Assembly (NCBI GenBank): GCA_902778455.1
Contig: CACYXR010000001.1
Coordinates: forward strand, 124,001 to 188,000
Reading direction: 5' to 3'
Source of the DNA: an uncultured Selenomonadaceae bacterium
GTDB lineage: Bacteria; Bacillota; Negativicutes; Selenomonadales; Selenomonadaceae
DNA: 64,000 nt
The translations under genes and the position numbers were made by a program. This document shows positions 44,760-55,325 of this stretch, one piece after another. Every line of letters starts with the position of its first letter. The stretch's first letter is position 1. The notes under the pieces were generated by a model that was given only the letters and a program-made list of their open reading frames with translations, ran no database searches and was not told where the DNA came from.

Positions 44760-46004
44760 TCAATCTTTCGGCACCATATCTTCCGCTTTCAGCGTGCCGT
44801 TTTTCGCGCGTTGGGCGAATTCCGCCGTGGCGGTGAAGAGGACGTCGCTGGAGCTGTTCAGCGCTGTTTCGCAGGAGTCCTGCAGGACGCCGATGATGAA
44901 GCCGACGCCGACGACCTGCATGGCGATGTCGTTGTTGATGCCGAAGGAGGCGCAGGCCACCGGGATCAGCAGCAGGGAGCCGCCGGCTACGCCGGACGCG
45001 CCGCAGGCGCCTACGGTCGAGATGATCGAGAGCAGGAGCGCCGTCGGCATATCGATCTGAATTCCCAGCGTATACGCCGCCGCCAGAGACAGCACCGTAA
45101 TCGTGATGGCAGCGCCCGCCATGTTGATGGTCGCGCCCAGCGGAATCGAGATCGAGTAGATGTCCGGGTTCAGCCCGAGACGCGAGCAGAGGCGCATATT
45201 GACCGGGATATTCGCAGCGGAGCTGCGGGTGAAGAACGCGTAGATGCCGCTTTCCCGGAGTGTCGTGAAGACCAGCGGGTACGGGTTCTTATGGGTTTTC
45301 AGGAACACGACCAGCGGATTCATGATCAGCGCGACGGCGAAGAACGAGCCGAGCAGCACCACGAGCAGTCTTGCGTAGCCGAGGAGCGCGTCAAGGCCGC
45401 TTTCGCCGATGGCTTCCGCCACAAGCCCCATGATGCCGAAGGGAGCGAAGCGGATGATCCATTGGACGATTTTCGTCACGCCTTCGGCGACTTCCGCGAT
45501 AAAAGCCTGCGTAGAGGGCGACGTATTGCGCATTGCGACGCCGAACAGCACCGCCCACGCGAGGATGCCGATATAGTTTGCTTTGATGATGGCGTTCACC
45601 GGATTATCCACGACGGAAATCAGCAGGTTTCTCAGCACCTCCACGATGCCGCTGGGAGGCGTGAGGTTCGCGTTGGCAACGGAGAGCCTCAGCTCCGTCG
45701 GAAACAGGAACGAGGCCGCGACGGCGACCAACGCGGCGCAGAAGGTACCAATCATGTAAAGCTCAATGACCGGGCGCATGGACGCGCCGCCGGAGGAAGT
45801 GTCCCGTGCCATCGCGTTGCTGACAAGGACAAAGACAAGGACCGGCGCTATGCCCTTCAGGGCGCCGACGAACAGCTTGCCGAAAATCGTGAGGATCGGG
45901 ATTGTCTGCGGCGAAAAGACCGCCAGCGCGATACCGATGACGAGTCCGCACGCAATCAGCCCGATCAGCGGCTTTTTAAAATACCAGGTTGCCAATGAGT
46001 TCAA
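44760..46004 (-). CDS. sstT: Na+/serine-threonine symporter
   Basis: A 414-aa dicarboxylate/amino-acid:cation symporter, exactly the length of the E. coli protein when started at TTG 46004, which has GGAGG 9 nt upstream. Diagnostic segments are [29 protein letters not shown] and [18 protein letters not shown]. Several hydrophobic membrane helices are evident. A longer open frame upstream has no supporting ribosome site. It has its own promoter in the divergent region. Confidence 0.9.
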   Translation of the reverse strand: MNSLATWYFKKPLIGLIACGLVIGIALAVFSPQTIPILTIFGKLFVGALKGIAPVLVFVLVSNAMARDTSSGGASMRPVIELYMIGTFCAALVAVAASFLFPTELRLSVANANLTPPSGIVEVLRNLLISVVDNPVNAIIKANYIGILAWAVLFGVAMRNTSPSTQAFIAEVAEGVTKIVQWIIRFAPFGIMGLVAEAIGESGLDALLGYARLLVVLLGSFFAVALIMNPLVVFLKTHKNPYPLVFTTLRESGIYAFFTRSSAANIPVNMRLCSRLGLNPDIYSISIPLGATINMAGAAITITVLSLAAAYTLGIQIDMPTALLLSIISTVGACGASGVAGGSLLLIPVACASFGINNDIAMQVVGVGFIIGVLQDSCETALNSSSDVLFTATAEFAQRAKNGTLKAEDMVPKD

Positions 46005-46043
46005 AATTTGAAACCTCCCTATGTTTAATGTAAATCTTTTCAT

Positions 46044-46072
46044 AGTATAGTCGAAGTGGACATGAAAGGCAA
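46044..46072 (-). promoter_or_regulatory. Promoter for sstT
   Basis: Minus strand TTGCCT (46072-46067), 17-bp spacer, TATACT (46049-46044), followed by a ~40-nt leader to the TTG start at 46004. Confidence 0.6.
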
Positions 46073-46081
46073 GCAAAGGCT

Positions 46082-46109
46082 TTTTCACGCCACTAAAATA
46101 TGATACAAT
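46082..46109 (+). promoter_or_regulatory. Promoter for the gene at 46160
   Basis: Plus strand TTTTCA (46082-46087), 16-bp spacer, TACAAT (46104-46109). It is back to back with the sstT promoter in the 155-bp divergent region. Confidence 0.5.
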
Positions 46110-46159
46110 AGAGCGGAATTTGCAAAAGTGATTACAATATTTTATCAGAGGTATATTTA

Positions 46160-47260
46160 ATGATGGAAAGCCGTTCCCTTCAAAGCCGCATGCGCCGGCG
46201 CCGTGAGCAGGATAAGAAGAAAGCGTTGCTGATTGTACTCGCATTCGCTCTCGTACTCGGGCTTTGGCTTTGGTATTATTTTGTTTATACGCGTACGCCG
46301 GAGCATGCCGCCCGCACCGTTGCGGAGGCCTGTGCGCGACATGACGTCGCCGCTGTCCAGCGGTATGTGAATCTGGATCGCACCTTGTCGCGGGCTTACG
46401 ACGATCTCACTGACGATATGCTGCGCTACGACGCCGCGCTGACTGCGGAGAACAAAGTCCAGTATGAGCAGTTTTACGACATCATCAAGCCGCAAATGCT
46501 CGAAGGTACCCGCGAAGTCCTGACGCGATACATCGAAACCGGGGAATGGACGCTCCCGCAGGGCACGAGCATGACAAAAGGGCGCCAGCTCGGCATTGAC
46601 TTCGAGCGCTTCCTGGAGCGTTCCCAGATCCGGAATATCGAATTTGTCGGCGTGGAAAGCGCGCATGTCGTCGGCGACACTGCCGATGTGCAGGTTTCCA
46701 TTCGCGACCGCGTGACGGAGATCCCATTTTCGCTGCGCTTGCGCATGGAACGTGCGCAGGACGGCCATTGGCAGATCATCCGCATGGAAAACTACAAGCT
46801 GTATCTCGACGCGCTGGCGACAAGACAGAATCAGGATATTGCCGATTACATCGCGGCGACCTACGATCTCGTTACCGGCTATAACCAAAAATTGGATGCG
46901 CAGCGCGCCCGTTTCTCTTCCCTCGCCCACCAGGCGAACGGTATCTTTTACGGCGATACTGCCGCCGCTATTGTCGCGCTGATCGAGAATGAAACGATCC
47001 CGACGCTGAAGGAACGGCAGAATCAGCTTGACGCCGTTGCCATTCCGCGGGGCGCGGCCTATCTTGCGAATCTGCGCCATACCTCCACCGACCTTTCCAT
47101 CGCGGCATGGACTCATTATCTGAAGGGAATCACCACCGGAGAGAGCGAGGAATTCAACACCGCCGAAACGCTCCTGAAGCAGGAGATGGAAATCGAGCTC
47201 CGCATCACCGACATCATCCAGCACAACACGGTCAGCCAGGCACTGCCGGATATACCGTAA
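46160..47260 (+). CDS. Membrane-anchored protein (DUF2939-like)
   Basis: A 366-aa protein with a short basic N-terminus ([12 protein letters not shown]), one membrane helix at about 22-42 ([20 protein letters not shown]) and a long extracytoplasmic part. The region after the helix ([20 protein letters not shown], then YDDLTDDML) resembles DUF2939 proteins of unknown role. No enzyme motif is visible. RBS AGAGG precedes ATG 46160. It is transcribed from the divergent region, and recA follows about 115 bp later with its own candidate promoter. Confidence 0.7.
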   Translation: MMESRSLQSRMRRRREQDKKKALLIVLAFALVLGLWLWYYFVYTRTPEHAARTVAEACARHDVAAVQRYVNLDRTLSRAYDDLTDDMLRYDAALTAENKVQYEQFYDIIKPQMLEGTREVLTRYIETGEWTLPQGTSMTKGRQLGIDFERFLERSQIRNIEFVGVESAHVVGDTADVQVSIRDRVTEIPFSLRLRMERAQDGHWQIIRMENYKLYLDALATRQNQDIADYIAATYDLVTGYNQKLDAQRARFSSLAHQANGIFYGDTAAAIVALIENETIPTLKERQNQLDAVAIPRGAAYLANLRHTSTDLSIAAWTHYLKGITTGESEEFNTAETLLKQEMEIELRITDIIQHNTVSQALPDIP

Positions 47261-47296
47261 AAAAACAATAAATCCTGCGTTTTTTAAGAAAAAAAC

Positions 47297-47325
47297 TTTT
47301 ATTCGATAATGAAACATGCTATAAT
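47297..47325 (+). promoter_or_regulatory. Candidate recA promoter
   Basis: TATAAT at 47320-47325 is a perfect -10; the -35 at 17 bp (TTTTAT) is weak. No CGAACnnnnGTTCG-type LexA box is visible in the 115 bp before recA. Confidence 0.45.
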
Positions 47326-47375
47326 CAGAAAAAATGTTCGGAGAAAATATTTTCGGACGCAGAAAGGGGATATTT

Positions 47376-48485
47376 ATGGAAAAGAAAAAGGACGGAAAAG
47401 CATTTGAAATACCGGAGGACAAGATTGTCGCCCTGGACAAGGTGCTGAAGGATCTGCACAAGACCTTCGGCGACGGCTCGATCATGCGGCTCGGCGAGGC
47501 GACCGCCAATATGAACGTGGAGGTCATTCCGACGGATATCCTGCCGCTGGATCTGGCGCTCGGCGTCGGCGGCATTCCCCGCGGACGCATCATCGAGGTT
47601 TACGGGCCGGAGTCTTCGGGCAAGACGACGGTTTCGCTGCACATGATCGCGGCGGCGCAAAAGCGCGGCGGCGTGGCGGCATTCATTGACGCGGAGCACG
47701 CTCTCGATCCGGTTTATGCGAAGAAGCTCGGTGTGGATATCGAGAATCTTTTGATTTCCCAGCCGGACAACGGCGAGCAGGCGTTGGAAATCACGGAAGC
47801 GTTGGTCCGGAGCGGCGCGATCGATATCGTCGTCGTGGACTCGGTGGCCGCGCTGGTGCCGAAGGAAGAGATCGACGGCGAAATGGGCGATCTCCAGGTC
47901 GGTCTGCAGGCACGGCTGATGAGCAAGGCCATGCGGAAGCTGACCGGCTTCATCTCGAAGTCGCGCACCGTGGCGGTCTTTATCAACCAGATCCGCGAGA
48001 AGATCGGCATCTCCTACGGCAATCCCGAGACGACCACGGGCGGCCGCGCGCTGAAATTCTATTCGACGATCCGCATGGAGGTCCGCAAGGGCGAGGTGCT
48101 GAAGCAGGGCACGGAATCTGTCGGCGCCCATACCAAGGTCAAGGTCGTCAAGAACAAGGTGGCCCCTCCGTTCAAGACGGCGGAGTTCGACATCATGTAC
48201 GGCGAAGGCGTATCCCGCGAGGGCTGCGTGCTCGATATGGCGGCGGAGCTGGACGTGGTGAAGAAGAGCGGCTCCTGGTATTCGTACAAGGACGGCCGTC
48301 TCGGGCAGGGACGCGACGCGGTCAAGGAGCTTTTCAAGACGGACCGGAAGCTGTACGACGAAGTGGCGGAAAAGGTGTTGGCGGCGCTCAAAGCCCAGGC
48401 TGAGGAAGCGGAAAAGAAAGCAGCCGCGAAAAAGGCCAAAGCGGTGGAGGCGATGAATGCGAACGCGGACAACGCAAAAGCCTAA
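47376..48485 (+). CDS. recA: DNA recombination and repair protein RecA
   Basis: A 369-aa RecA that drives strand exchange and LexA self-cleavage. It shows Walker [10 protein letters not shown] (77-85), [35 protein letters not shown] (Walker B and loop L1), [14 protein letters not shown] and [13 protein letters not shown]. The tail is rich in Ala, Lys and Glu. ATG 47376 has AAAGGGG upstream. The gene overlaps recX by 29 nt and leads the recA-recX-guaA run. Confidence 0.98.
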   Translation: MEKKKDGKAFEIPEDKIVALDKVLKDLHKTFGDGSIMRLGEATANMNVEVIPTDILPLDLALGVGGIPRGRIIEVYGPESSGKTTVSLHMIAAAQKRGGVAAFIDAEHALDPVYAKKLGVDIENLLISQPDNGEQALEITEALVRSGAIDIVVVDSVAALVPKEEIDGEMGDLQVGLQARLMSKAMRKLTGFISKSRTVAVFINQIREKIGISYGNPETTTGGRALKFYSTIRMEVRKGEVLKQGTESVGAHTKVKVVKNKVAPPFKTAEFDIMYGEGVSREGCVLDMAAELDVVKKSGSWYSYKDGRLGQGRDAVKELFKTDRKLYDEVAEKVLAALKAQAEEAEKKAAAKKAKAVEAMNANADNAKA

Positions 48486-48966
48486 ACCCACGGCGTTGGA
48501 AAAAGCGGTGGCACTCCTGGCCAGGCAGGAGCAGTCATCGGCAAAGCTCAGGGAAAAGCTGCGGCAGCGCGACTACGCACCGGAGGAAATCGACGCGGCG
48601 ATCGCACGGCTGGAGGAGCGCCGTTACCTGAACGACGAGGAAGCCTGCGCCCGCCAATACCAAAAGCTGTACGAGGAAACCGGCATGAGCGTCCGGCAGA
48701 TCGAGCAAAAATTGCTGACGCGCGGATTCCCGTCGTCGCTGGTTCGAGCCTCGGCACCGAAAGAGGCAGGGCGGGACGAGCGGGATCTGGGCGCCGCGCT
48801 CCGATCGCTGCGTTCCCGGTTCCATGCCGCCGCGTCCCGGGCGAAAATGAAGCAGTTCCTGTATCGGCGGGGATTTTCCTACGGAATCTGCGACTCGGCA
48901 ACGTCGGCTTTTTTGGAGGAACATCCGGAGTATTTAATAGAGGAGAACGAATCCTATGACGAATGA
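48457..48966 (+). CDS. recX: RecX regulatory protein
   Basis: A 169-aa modulator of RecA filaments. Helical triplets typical of RecX are visible: [40 protein letters not shown] and [20 protein letters not shown] 48457 lies inside the recA end with GGAGG 6 nt upstream, so it is co-translated with recA. The middle ([20 protein letters not shown]) is somewhat longer than usual. Confidence 0.9.
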   Translation: MRTRTTQKPKPTALEKAVALLARQEQSSAKLREKLRQRDYAPEEIDAAIARLEERRYLNDEEACARQYQKLYEETGMSVRQIEQKLLTRGFPSSLVRASAPKEAGRDERDLGAALRSLRSRFHAAASRAKMKQFLYRRGFSYGICDSATSAFLEEHPEYLIEENESYDE

Positions 48967-50500
48967 ACTGGTATTGGTGCTGGACTTCGGCGGCCAGTAC
49001 AACCAACTGATTGCCCGCCGGGTGCGGGAATGCGACGTCTACTGCGAAGTACATCCGCACACGCTGCCGCTGGATGAGATTCGCGCGAAAAATCCGAAGG
49101 GCATTATCCTGACCGGAGGCCCGCAAAGCGTCTACGGCGACGGCGCGCTTTCCTACGACGCGGGACTTTTCTCGTTGGGCGTGCCGGTGCTGGGCATCTG
49201 CTACGGTTCCCAGCTCATGGCGCACGCGCTGGGCGGCGAGGTCAAGGCCGCCGAGACGAGCGAATACGGACGGGCGGAATTGGAAGTCACGGCAGCCTCG
49301 TCCCGTCTATTTTCGGGCATCAGCGGTAAAACCGTCGTCTGGATGAGTCACACCGACCGCATCACGCGCGTCCCGGAGGGCTTTGCGGTTACGGCGAAAA
49401 CGGTGGACTGTCCGATTGCGGCCTTCGAGAACGCCGGACGCGGCCTTTACGCGACGCAGTTCCACCCCGAGGTCATGCACACCGTCGAGGGGCAGAAAAT
49501 GCTCCGGAATTTCGTGCGGGACGTCTGCGGCTGCAAAGGCGACTGGACCATGGGGCCGTTCATCGAGAACACCATTGCCGCGCTGCGGGAAAAAATCGGG
49601 AACGGACGCGCTCTCTGCGCACTGTCCGGCGGCGTCGATTCGTCGGTGGCGGCGGCGCTTCTGTCGAAAGCCATCGGCAAGCAGCTCACCTGCGTATTCG
49701 TCGATCACGGACTTCTCAGGAAAAACGAGGGAGACGAGGTCGAAGCGGCCTTCGGGCCGAGCAGCGGCTTCGACCTGAATTTCGTGCGCGTCAACGCGGG
49801 CGAACAGTTCTTCGCGAAGCTGAAGGGCGTCACCGAACCGGAGCAGAAACGCAAGATCATCGGCGAGGAATTTATCCGCGTATTCGAGGCGGAGGCAAAA
49901 AAAATCGGCGCCGTGGATTTCCTCGTGCAGGGCACGATCTATCCCGACGTCATCGAGAGCGGGCTCGGCAAGGCCGCTGTCATCAAATCCCACCACAACG
50001 TGGGCGGATTGCCCGACTATGTGGATTTCAAGGAAATCGTCGAGCCGCTTCGCTTGCTTTTCAAGGATGAAGTGCGGAAAGCGGGACGTGCGCTGGGGCT
50101 CCCCGAAGCCATCGTGAACCGCCAGCCCTTCCCCGGTCCCGGTCTCGGCATCCGCATCATTGGTGAGGTCACGCCGGAAAAGGTCAAGCTGGTACAGGAC
50201 GCCGACGCCATCTACCGCGAGGAGGTGGCGAACGCGGGCGCGGACAAGGAACTGGCGCAATACTTCGCCGCGCTGACCAATATGCGCTCGGTGGGCGTCA
50301 TGGGCGACGGCAGGACATACGACTACGCCGTAGCGCTCCGCGCCGTGCTGACCAGCGATTTCATGACGGCAGAACCGGCCCGCCTGCCGTGGGACGTGCT
50401 GGCAAAAGCGGCCGGTCGCATCGTGAACGAGGTCAAAGGCGTCAACCGCGTACTCTACGACTGCACAGGAAAACCGCCGGCAACGATCGAGTTCGAATAA
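48956..50500 (+). CDS. guaA: GMP synthase (glutamine-hydrolysing)
   Basis: Makes GMP from XMP, glutamine and ATP. A 514-aa protein of normal length: class I amidotransferase with GICYGSQ (C82) and QFHPEV (H170, E172), the ATP-pyrophosphatase loop SGGVDSS (224-230), [13 protein letters not shown], and the C-terminal dimer part with [16 protein letters not shown]. It overlaps recX by 11 nt with AGAGGAG upstream and is followed by a clear terminator. Confidence 0.98.
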   Translation: MTNELVLVLDFGGQYNQLIARRVRECDVYCEVHPHTLPLDEIRAKNPKGIILTGGPQSVYGDGALSYDAGLFSLGVPVLGICYGSQLMAHALGGEVKAAETSEYGRAELEVTAASSRLFSGISGKTVVWMSHTDRITRVPEGFAVTAKTVDCPIAAFENAGRGLYATQFHPEVMHTVEGQKMLRNFVRDVCGCKGDWTMGPFIENTIAALREKIGNGRALCALSGGVDSSVAAALLSKAIGKQLTCVFVDHGLLRKNEGDEVEAAFGPSSGFDLNFVRVNAGEQFFAKLKGVTEPEQKRKIIGEEFIRVFEAEAKKIGAVDFLVQGTIYPDVIESGLGKAAVIKSHHNVGGLPDYVDFKEIVEPLRLLFKDEVRKAGRALGLPEAIVNRQPFPGPGLGIRIIGEVTPEKVKLVQDADAIYREEVANAGADKELAQYFAALTNMRSVGVMGDGRTYDYAVALRAVLTSDFMTAEPARLPWDVLAKAAGRIVNEVKGVNRVLYDCTGKPPATIEFE

Positions 50501-50538
50501 AAAAAATCGCGTCCATCAACGGATGGACGCGATTTTTT
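50501..50538 (+). terminator. Rho-independent terminator after guaA
   Basis: A perfect 16-bp stem (50501-50516 with 50523-50538) around loop CAACGG, GC-rich at the centre (TCGCGTCCAT) with A6 at the start and T7 at the end, directly after the guaA stop. It ends the recA-recX-guaA unit and can work in both directions. Confidence 0.95.
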
Positions 50539-50654
50539 TGCTTTTTGTGCGCATTGAGGCGTCGACCATGCCCGTGCCGGTGAGCTTTCGGCGTACGGAG
50601 TCGTTCCTGACGATCTCAAAATTCTCCGCGTCGAAAAAAATCCCGCGCCGCAGA

Positions 50655-50682
50655 TTGCCCTCGGCGCAAAAAAGTGTATAAT
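50655..50682 (+). promoter_or_regulatory. Promoter of potABCD
   Basis: TTGCCC (50655-50660), 16-bp spacer, TATAAT (50677-50682), about 45 nt before potA. The stretch 50539-50654 between the terminator and this promoter holds no gene I can support. Confidence 0.65.
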
Positions 50683-50727
50683 TACTTTATATATGTTGGA
50701 ATAAATCAATCGGAAAGGGGCACGCGG

Positions 50728-51780
50728 ATGCAGGGAGAGGAGATCATCCGGCTGGAGGGGCTGACGAAGTGGTATGAGGACGGGCACACGGTGCTCGACC
50801 ATATCGATCTTTCCGTACGGCGGAACGAGTTCCTGACGCTTCTGGGACCGTCGGGTTGCGGGAAGACCACGACGCTTCGGCTCATCGCGGGCTTCGAGAC
50901 GCCGTCGGAGGGGCGCATTCTCTTCGACGGGCAGGATATCAGCTATACGCCGCCTTATCGGCGCCGCATCAATACGGTATTCCAGAAGCACGCGCTTTTC
51001 CCTCACATGAACGTATTCGAGAACGTGGCCTTCGGCCTGACGGTGAAAAAGCTGCCGAAGGACGAGATAGAAGAGCGCGTCGAGAAAATGCTGGCGCTGG
51101 TGAATCTCGGCGGCTACGGGAAACGCCCGGTGGATTCGCTTTCCGGCGGGCAGCAGCAGCGCGTCGCCATCGCCCGCGCGCTGGTCAACGAACCGGAGGT
51201 GCTGCTTCTTGACGAGCCGCTTTCGGCACTCGATTTGAAGCTGCGGCGCGATATGCAGGTGGAGCTCAAGCGCATCCAGCAGCGGGTCGGCTCGACCTTC
51301 ATTTATGTGACCCACGACCAGGAAGAAGCGCTCACGATGAGCAATACGATTGTCGTGATGAACGAGGGACGTATCCAACAGGCCGGGCGGCCCGAGGATA
51401 TCTACAACGAGCCGGCGAATCCTTTTGTGGCTGATTTCATCGGCGAAAGCAATATCCTGCCGGGACATATGATCCGCGACGGGCTCGTGCGTTTCGCGGA
51501 TTACGATTTTCCATGTGTCGACAAGGGACTCGGGGTGGATATACCCGTGGACGTGGTGGTGCGGCCGGAGGACGTAGCCATTGTCGGAGCGGAGCAGGGA
51601 ATGATCCGCGGGACGGTGGAATCCGTCATCTTCATGGGCGTGCATTACGAGATGCGGATCGTAGGCGAGGACGGCTTTCTGTGGCTTGTGCAGAGCACGG
51701 CCATGACGCCGGCTGGCACACTCGTGGGCATGGATATCGGCCCGAACGAGATCCACGTCATGAAGAAGGAGGGGAACTGA
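50728..51780 (+). CDS. potA: Spermidine/putrescine ABC transporter ATPase
   Basis: A 350-aa ABC ATPase with a C-terminal TOBE-like part: Walker [10 protein letters not shown] (40-48), LSGGQQQR (138-145), Walker B LLLDEP and the switch [14 protein letters not shown]. It energises the PotBC permease. ATG 50728 with GGAAAGGGG upstream is preferred to the earlier in-frame ATG at 50674, which overlaps the promoter. Its stop overlaps the potB start. Confidence 0.93.
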   Translation: MQGEEIIRLEGLTKWYEDGHTVLDHIDLSVRRNEFLTLLGPSGCGKTTTLRLIAGFETPSEGRILFDGQDISYTPPYRRRINTVFQKHALFPHMNVFENVAFGLTVKKLPKDEIEERVEKMLALVNLGGYGKRPVDSLSGGQQQRVAIARALVNEPEVLLLDEPLSALDLKLRRDMQVELKRIQQRVGSTFIYVTHDQEEALTMSNTIVVMNEGRIQQAGRPEDIYNEPANPFVADFIGESNILPGHMIRDGLVRFADYDFPCVDKGLGVDIPVDVVVRPEDVAIVGAEQGMIRGTVESVIFMGVHYEMRIVGEDGFLWLVQSTAMTPAGTLVGMDIGPNEIHVMKKEGN

Positions 51781-52598
51781 TGGGACGGCGTTTCCTGGCG
51801 TACCCTTATCATCTCTGGACGCTCTTGTTCACGGTCATCCCGCTGGCGCTCATTGTGTACTTCGCCTTCACGGATCGGTATACCGCCGCCTTTACCCTCG
51901 ACAACCTGCGGCAGGCGGCGCAGCCCGTGTACCTCGGCGTGCTGTGGCACTCTGTCTGGCTCGCGGGCGTCTCGACCTTTCTCTGTTTTCTCGTCGGCTA
52001 TCCGATGGCGATGATCCTCGCGAAAAGCAGGGTCCGCTACCGACGGATGCTCGCCATGCTCATCGTCATCCCGATGTGGATGAATTTCTTGCTGCGCACC
52101 TACGCGTGGATGACGCTTCTCGAAAAAAACGGGGCCGTCAACGCCCTGCTGTCGTTTCTCGGACTGCCGCCGGTCCATATTCTCTATACGGATTACGCGG
52201 TGCTGCTCGGCATGGTCTACAATTTCCTGCCCTTCATGATCCTGCCGATTTACTCGGTGCTGATGAAGATGGACAAGAGCCTGCTGGAAGCGGCGGAGGA
52301 TCTCGGCGCGGACGCCTGGACGTCCTTCCGGCGCGTGACGTTTCCGCTGTCGCTGCCGGGCGTCTACGCGGGCACGCTGATGGTCTTCATGCCCGCGGTC
52401 ACGACTTTCGTCATCTCGCGGCTCCTCGGCGGCGGCCAATATATGCTGGCGGGCAACGTCATCGAGCAGCAGTTCCTCGCCATCGGCAACTGGAATTTCG
52501 GCTCTGCCCTTTCGGTGCTGATGATGATCCTGATCCTGCTGAGCATGGTCGGGCTTTCCCGATATGACAAGGACGGCAACGGAGGGCTCTTCCTATGA
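51780..52598 (+). CDS. potB: Spermidine/putrescine ABC transporter permease
   Basis: A 272-aa inner-membrane permease with about six helices and the EAA loop (LLEAAEDLGADAWTSFRRVT), which contacts PotA. MWMNFLLRTYAWM is typical of PotB. Its ATG overlaps the potA stop as ATGA-type coupling (51778-51782). The potC start lies within its last codons. Confidence 0.92.
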   Translation: MGRRFLAYPYHLWTLLFTVIPLALIVYFAFTDRYTAAFTLDNLRQAAQPVYLGVLWHSVWLAGVSTFLCFLVGYPMAMILAKSRVRYRRMLAMLIVIPMWMNFLLRTYAWMTLLEKNGAVNALLSFLGLPPVHILYTDYAVLLGMVYNFLPFMILPIYSVLMKMDKSLLEAAEDLGADAWTSFRRVTFPLSLPGVYAGTLMVFMPAVTTFVISRLLGGGQYMLAGNVIEQQFLAIGNWNFGSALSVLMMILILLSMVGLSRYDKDGNGGLFL

Positions 52599-53377
52599 TG
52601 CGCTTTCTTCGCCGTTCCTATACGGCGCTCATTTTAGGCTTCCTCTATCTGCCGATTTTCATTCTGATCGTCTTTTCCTTCAACGCCTCGAAATCCAGGG
52701 CGACCTGGGAGGGCTTCACACTCCGCTGGTACGAGGAGCTCATGGAGAGCGAGGCCATTCTCGACGCGCTTTCCTGTACGCTCTCCGTGGCGGTGGTTTC
52801 CTCGCTGGCCGCCACCGTCATCGGGACTTTAGCGGCCTACGCGATTTACCGGGAAATGAGGCCCTGGGAAAAGACGCTTTCGATGAATCTCACCTATGTG
52901 CCGCTGCTCAATCCGGACATCGTGACGGGCATTTCGCTGATGCTGCTTTTCATCTTCGTGAAAATGAAGCTGGGCTTCGGCTCGCTGCTGCTGTCGCACG
53001 TGATTTTCAACGTGCCCTATGTCATCCTGACCGTTTTGCCGAAGCTCAAGCAGTTCGACCAAAATCTCTACGACGCGGCTCTCGATCTCGGCGCGACCCC
53101 GGCCTACGCCTTCCGGCGCATCGTGCTGCCGGAGATCCTGCCCGGCATCCTGACGGGCGCGCTCTTCGCGTTCACGCTCTCGGTGGATGATTTCGTCATC
53201 AGCTTTTTCACGACGGGCTCCGGCGTCAACAATCTGTCCATCCTGATTTACTCGATGGCGCGGCGCGGTATCCATCCGACGATCAACGCGCTTTCGACGC
53301 TGCTCTTCCTGACCGTCCTGGGGCTCCTTATCGCGGTGAACCTCCGCTCGGAAAAAACCACGGGAGAGGAAAAATGA
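52595..53377 (+). CDS. potC: Spermidine/putrescine ABC transporter permease
   Basis: A 260-aa permease, partner of PotB. It has six predicted helices, the EAA loop DAALDLGATPAYAFRRIVLP, and FTLSVDDFVISFFTTG, which is highly conserved in PotC. ATG 52595 overlaps the potB stop by 4 nt. The C-terminal tail is short and charged. Confidence 0.92.
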   Translation: MMRFLRRSYTALILGFLYLPIFILIVFSFNASKSRATWEGFTLRWYEELMESEAILDALSCTLSVAVVSSLAATVIGTLAAYAIYREMRPWEKTLSMNLTYVPLLNPDIVTGISLMLLFIFVKMKLGFGSLLLSHVIFNVPYVILTVLPKLKQFDQNLYDAALDLGATPAYAFRRIVLPEILPGILTGALFAFTLSVDDFVISFFTTGSGVNNLSILIYSMARRGIHPTINALSTLLFLTVLGLLIAVNLRSEKTTGEEK

Positions 53378-53441
53378 AGCGTTTATTTTGCCGCCGCATA
53401 CGCAGAGGCAATAATAAAATATATTTGGAGGGGGAAATGAA

Positions 53442-54500
53442 ATGAAAGGTATGAAAAAAGCGTTCTTCCTGACGATGCTTTGCGTCGTCGCCGCTGCGCT
53501 GCTGGTCGGCTGCGGGGGCGGACAGAAGGCCGCGAAAAAGGAACTCAAGGTCTACAACTGGGGCGACTACATCGACCCGGAGATTTTGAAGAGCTTCGAG
53601 AAGGAAACGGGCATCCACGTCGTTTACGACACCTTCGCGACAAACGAGGATATGTATGTGAAGCTCAAGGCGGGCGGCAGCGATTACGACGTCGCCATCC
53701 CGTCGGACTATATGATTTCGCGCATGATCCGCGACGGGCTCCTCGAGAAGATCGACTTCTCGAAGATTCCGAACTACGCGAAAATCGGAGATAAATACAA
53801 GAATCTCGAATTCGACCCGAAGAACGAATATTCCGTGCCGTATATGTGGGGAACCGTGGGCATCGCCTACAATACGAAGATGGTGACGGAGCCCGTGGAC
53901 AGCTGGGGCATCCTTTGGAACCAGAAATACGCAAAACAGATTTTCATGCTCGACAGCCCGCGCGATTCCATCGGCGTCACGCTGAAATATCTCGGCTACT
54001 CGCTGAATACGGGCGACGAAGCGGAGCTGGCGGCTGCGGGCAAGAAGCTCGTGGAGCAGAAGCCGCTCGTGCTGGCCTATCTCGTGGACGAGGCCAAGGA
54101 CAAGATGATCGCGGGCGAAGGCGCCCTTGCCGTCGTCTGGTCGGGGGACGCGATGTTCATGATGGAGAAGAACCCAGACCTCGCCTACGCCATCCCGAAG
54201 GAAGGCACGAACCTTTGGTTCGACTCGATGGTCATCCTCAAAGGCACGAAGCACAAGGCCGAAGCGGAGGAATTCATCAACTACATGACGCGCCCCGACA
54301 TCGCGCAGAAGAATGTCGAGTATATCGGCTACGCTTCGCCGCTGCCCGAAGTCGAAGCGAAGCTGCCCGAGGATGTGCGGAAAAACATCGCCGCCTATCC
54401 CGACAACGCGCTCCTGAAGAACGCGGAGGTCTTCAACGACTTGACGGAGAACATGCCGAAATACGACAAGGTGTGGACCGAGGTCAAGGTCGCGCAGTAA
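53442..54500 (+). CDS. potD: Spermidine/putrescine-binding lipoprotein
   Basis: A 352-aa substrate-binding protein. A lipoprotein signal (AAALLVGCGGG, lipobox Cys near residue 25) anchors it to the membrane; the mature part begins KELKVYNWGDYIDPEIL, typical of PotD/PotF. DYDVAIPSDYMISRMI and VPYMWGTVGIAYNTKMV line the ligand cleft. A 64-bp gap separates it from potC. Substrate range (spermidine against putrescine) cannot be settled from sequence alone. Confidence 0.93.
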   Translation: MKGMKKAFFLTMLCVVAAALLVGCGGGQKAAKKELKVYNWGDYIDPEILKSFEKETGIHVVYDTFATNEDMYVKLKAGGSDYDVAIPSDYMISRMIRDGLLEKIDFSKIPNYAKIGDKYKNLEFDPKNEYSVPYMWGTVGIAYNTKMVTEPVDSWGILWNQKYAKQIFMLDSPRDSIGVTLKYLGYSLNTGDEAELAAAGKKLVEQKPLVLAYLVDEAKDKMIAGEGALAVVWSGDAMFMMEKNPDLAYAIPKEGTNLWFDSMVILKGTKHKAEAEEFINYMTRPDIAQKNVEYIGYASPLPEVEAKLPEDVRKNIAAYPDNALLKNAEVFNDLTENMPKYDKVWTEVKVAQ

Positions 54501-54506
54501 CTTATA

Positions 54507-54546
54507 CAAAAAAACGGCGTGGCAATTTGCCACGCCGTTTTTTGTT
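54507..54546. terminator. Bidirectional terminator between potD and the VanX-like gene
   Basis: Stem CGGCGTGGCAA with its complement TTGCCACGCCG, flanked by A7 on the left and T6 on the right (54507-54546). It can end transcription from potD and from the convergent minus-strand gene. Confidence 0.9.
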
Positions 54547-54550
54547 AGTA

Positions 54551-55306
54551 TCATTTCCCCAGCCGCTGCACCGGGAACGTGAAATAGGTGTCGGGATACG
54601 GCTCGTCCTTCAGCGTGAAGTGCCACCATTCCTCTTCAAGCGGCTTGAAGCCGTGGCGCAGCATCGCCTCGCGAAGGATCATGCGGTTCCTGAACTGTTC
54701 TTCCGTGATGCCGCCTTCGGTTTTGCCCTCATATTCGTGCGTATCGGCATTGCCGCACCAGTCGGGATGACTTTCAAGGCCGAACCAGTCGAAGGTACCG
54801 CCCATGTCCAGTTCTTTGCCCGTCGCCATATCGAACAGCGTCAGATCGACGGTGCTGCCGCGGCTGTGCCCAGATTTGGCGACGATGTAGCCTTTGTCGA
54901 ACAGCACATCCTTGGTCTCATTCGGGTAAAAATACGGCTTCATGCGCGCGTCTTCCAAATCCTCCGCCCAGCGCACGAAATGGCTGACCGCCATCTGCGG
55001 GCGGTAGGCGTCGTAAACCTTCAGCCGATAGCCCTGCGCCATCACATCGTCCGAGACGGCCTTCAGCGCCGCCGCCGCTTCCTTCGTCATCAGGGCGCAG
55101 GGAGCAAGGTAGCCGTCGATACGGTCGCCGACGAAATTGTAGGTGGAGTAATAGCGGATTTCCAAGATGACGTCGGGCACGGCCTCGGCCAACTCCACGA
55201 AACCGGTCGGATCGTCGGGAGAGCTGCTTTGCCCTTCAGCCGTCTGGCCAATCGAAGCAAACGAAAGAACCAGAATTGCCCAGAATATCGTAAATAATTT
55301 TTTCAT
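54551..55306 (-). CDS. Secreted D-Ala-D-Ala dipeptidase (VanX/DdpX-like)
   Basis: A 251-aa zinc peptidase with an N-terminal signal peptide (KKLFTIFWAILVLSFASIG). Zinc ligands and catalytic residues follow the VanX pattern: SGHSRGSTVD (H147, D154) and EEEWWHF (E226, H229). YRLKVYDAYRPQ holds the conserved Arg. Family members cleave D-Ala-D-Ala; exported ones recycle wall peptides rather than give vancomycin resistance. AGGAGG lies upstream of the ATG. It is the last gene of the minus-strand block containing the RiPP locus, but a functional link is only positional. Confidence 0.88.
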   Translation of the reverse strand: MKKLFTIFWAILVLSFASIGQTAEGQSSSPDDPTGFVELAEAVPDVILEIRYYSTYNFVGDRIDGYLAPCALMTKEAAAALKAVSDDVMAQGYRLKVYDAYRPQMAVSHFVRWAEDLEDARMKPYFYPNETKDVLFDKGYIVAKSGHSRGSTVDLTLFDMATGKELDMGGTFDWFGLESHPDWCGNADTHEYEGKTEGGITEEQFRNRMILREAMLRHGFKPLEEEWWHFTLKDEPYPDTYFTFPVQRLGK

Positions 55307-55325
55307 CTTGATTCCTCCTCAACTT

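Noticed and set aside
47261-47375. LexA/SOS box upstream of recA
   Set aside because: No CGAACnnnnGTTCG or similar palindrome found in the leader.
47325-48491. Minus-strand open frame opposite recA
   Set aside because: Antisense shadow; recA on the other strand is unmistakable.
50539-50654. Possible gene remnant between the guaA terminator and the potA promoter
   Set aside because: A short minus-strand frame ([19 protein letters not shown]) reads plausibly but matches nothing I can name and has no start signals.
53846-55297. Long plus-strand frame across the potD end and the VanX-like gene
   Set aside because: Crosses a terminator and two well-supported genes; its composition is typical of a shadow frame.
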